This document shows positions 12,738 through 13,340 of a DNA stretch of 13,340 nucleotides, piece by piece. Origin of the DNA: Ornithomonoglobus_A sp045537455 (GTDB taxonomy: Bacteria > Bacillota > Clostridia > UBA1381). The translations under genes and the position numbers were made by a program. Position 1 is the stretch's first letter, and each line of letters begins with the position of its first letter. The stretch is from contig JAZSPM010000137.1 of assembly GCA_045537455.1 (NCBI GenBank), positions 1-13,340 of the forward strand. Reading direction: 5' to 3'. Below the pieces are notes generated by a model. The model was not told the origin of the DNA, did not search any database, and saw only the letters and a program-made list of their open reading frames with translations.

Positions 12738-12850
12738 CGTTCGAAATTCACCATATTTCAGACAAACCCAAACCGAACAAAACAACGCAAATACGAGATT
12801 TTCGCCAGTATAAAAAGGCGATTTCTTATCTCTTTGAGAACTGAGGAGCA
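12738..12850. other. Probable attachment-site region at the rpsI 3' end
   Basis: The integrase-bearing side of the mobile element runs up to the rpsI stop codon (12826) with arm-like repeats just outside. Tyrosine integrases often use the 3' ends of conserved genes and restore the coding sequence on insertion; rpsI here ends intact in APQFSKR. The crossover core cannot be defined because no second copy of the rpsI end was found in this window; it would mark the other element boundary. Confidence 0.4.
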
Positions 12851-13227
12851 CGACGAGCAGCCTTGAGACCGTACTTCTTTCTCTCCTTCATTCTTGGGTC
12901 ACGAGTGAGGAATCCAGCCTTCTTGAGAGCAGGACGAAGCTCAGCATCGAATTCGAGGAGAGCTCTGGAAACACCGTGACGGATAGCACCAGCCTGACCA
13001 GTTACACCGCCGCCTGTAACAGTGCAAACGATGTCGAACTTGTCGAGGTTATCTGTGAGAGCAAGGGGCTGACGAACGATGAGCTTGAGAGTTTCAAGAC
13101 CGAAGTAATCGTCGATGCCTCTGCCGTTGATTGTAACATTACCTGTACCGGGGTAGATTCTAACTCTTGCAACGGAGTGCTTTCTTCTGCCTGTTCCGTA
13201 GTAGTATTTAACCTTTGATTCGTACAT
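12826..13227 (-). CDS. rpsI: 30S ribosomal protein S9
   Basis: This 133-residue protein is full length for S9 (uS9), a small-subunit head protein whose C-terminal tail reaches the P-site tRNA. Recognised segments are YYGTGRRKHSVARVR at the N-terminus, GTGNVTINGR, VTGGGVTGQAGAIRHGVSRAL, and the universally conserved end KKYGLKAARRAPQFSKR. AAGGAGGTG precedes the ATG. It lies directly after rplM, whose stop codon overlaps this Shine-Dalgarno, the standard rplM-rpsI operon. Its codon use is more GC-rich and uniform than that of the genes to the left, as expected for a highly expressed host gene. The mobile element adjoins its 3' end without altering the protein. Confidence 0.98.
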   Translation of the reverse strand: MYESKVKYYYGTGRRKHSVARVRIYPGTGNVTINGRGIDDYFGLETLKLIVRQPLALTDNLDKFDIVCTVTGGGVTGQAGAIRHGVSRALLEFDAELRPALKKAGFLTRDPRMKERKKYGLKAARRAPQFSKR

Positions 13228-13241
13228 TTTAAAGCACCTCC

Positions 13242-13340
13242 TTAAAGTGTGTAAGCAACGGGCTTCTGAGCCTCGTGCTTATGCTCTGCACCCTTGTAAG
13301 CCTTCAGACGCTTAATCTGAGTTCTGCCGAGGGAGTTGTT
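13242..13340 (-). CDS. rplM: 50S ribosomal protein L13, C-terminal part
   Basis: The last 32 codons run off the right edge of the window. They read NNSLGRTQIKRLKAYKGAEH, then KHEAQKPVAYTL, matching the C-terminus of L13 (N-K/S-LGR...L-YKG-EHPH-AQKP). L13 binds 23S rRNA early in 50S assembly. Its TAA stop at 13244-13242 is part of the TAAGGAGGTG that serves as the rpsI ribosome binding site, so the two genes are tightly coupled. Confidence 0.95.
   Translation of the reverse strand, partial: NNSLGRTQIKRLKAYKGAEHKHEAQKPVAYTL

Noticed and set aside
12976..13218. 80-codon open frame on the plus strand opposite rpsI
   Set aside because: It is the antisense shadow of a highly conserved ribosomal gene with strong codon bias.
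1..13340. CRISPR arrays, tRNA or rRNA genes
   Set aside because: No regularly spaced repeat-spacer pattern and no tRNA or rRNA signature was seen on either strand.

Overview
The window looks like part of a chromosome from a low-GC Gram-positive anaerobe, most likely a Ruminococcus-like member of the Clostridia. This is an inference from the rplM-rpsI pair, the Spo0A-type sporulation regulator, strong AAGGAGG ribosome binding sites, AT-rich intergenic DNA and the repertoire of small mobile elements. No 16S rRNA or other decisive taxonomic marker is present.

Layout. (1) 14-740: an IS200-type insertion sequence (HUH transposase TnpA alone, with hairpin ends), abutting the 3' end of a degraded reading frame that may be an old integrase (747-911, minus). 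(2) 972-3231, minus strand: a compact three-gene cell-envelope operon, two lipoproteins and a small membrane protein, function unknown. (3) 3260-3732: a clpP-like fragment without start or C-terminus, fused to a truncated miniature transposable element (MITE). (4) 3828-4793: a macro-domain/HTH fusion protein with its own promoter and a strong terminator. (5) 4946-5261: two nested MITEs. (6) 5340-6161: spo0A, with a terminator, a near-consensus sigma-A promoter and Spo0A-box-like sites upstream. (7) 6515-6671: another MITE. (8) 6740 to about 12826: most or all of an integrative mobilizable-type element. It holds a small conserved protein, a non-coding control region with iteron-like repeats, an SF3-helicase replication gene (split by a MITE), an HTH/excisionase-like protein, a divergent promoter switch, an XRE regulator, a tyrosine integrase and a cyclase-like cargo gene. 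It runs up to the 3' end of rpsI. (9) 12826-13340, minus: rpsI and the end of rplM, which are host housekeeping genes.

How the parts appear to work. In the mobile element, two back-to-back sigma-A promoters share overlapping -10 boxes between the replication arm (minus) and the regulator/integrase arm (plus). A 17-bp palindrome covers the -35 box of the replication promoter. This resembles a phage-like lysogeny switch. Three GTTAGTTAC repeats spaced exactly 11 bp apart lie between the cargo gene and the rpsI stop codon and look like integrase arm sites, so the probable attachment site is the rpsI 3' end. The cargo gene between integrase and attachment site has the motif order of a class III nucleotidyl cyclase fold, the fold of the cyclases in Pycsar anti-phage systems, but no effector gene is visible.

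The most distinctive signal is a family of four ~158-bp MITEs with ends GGGCATCTCTAAAAAC. The three complete copies each have a 4-bp target duplication (TTTA, TATA, TTAA). One is nested in an unrelated MITE, one splits the replication gene so that precise excision would restore the frame exactly, and a truncated one ends against a clpP remnant.
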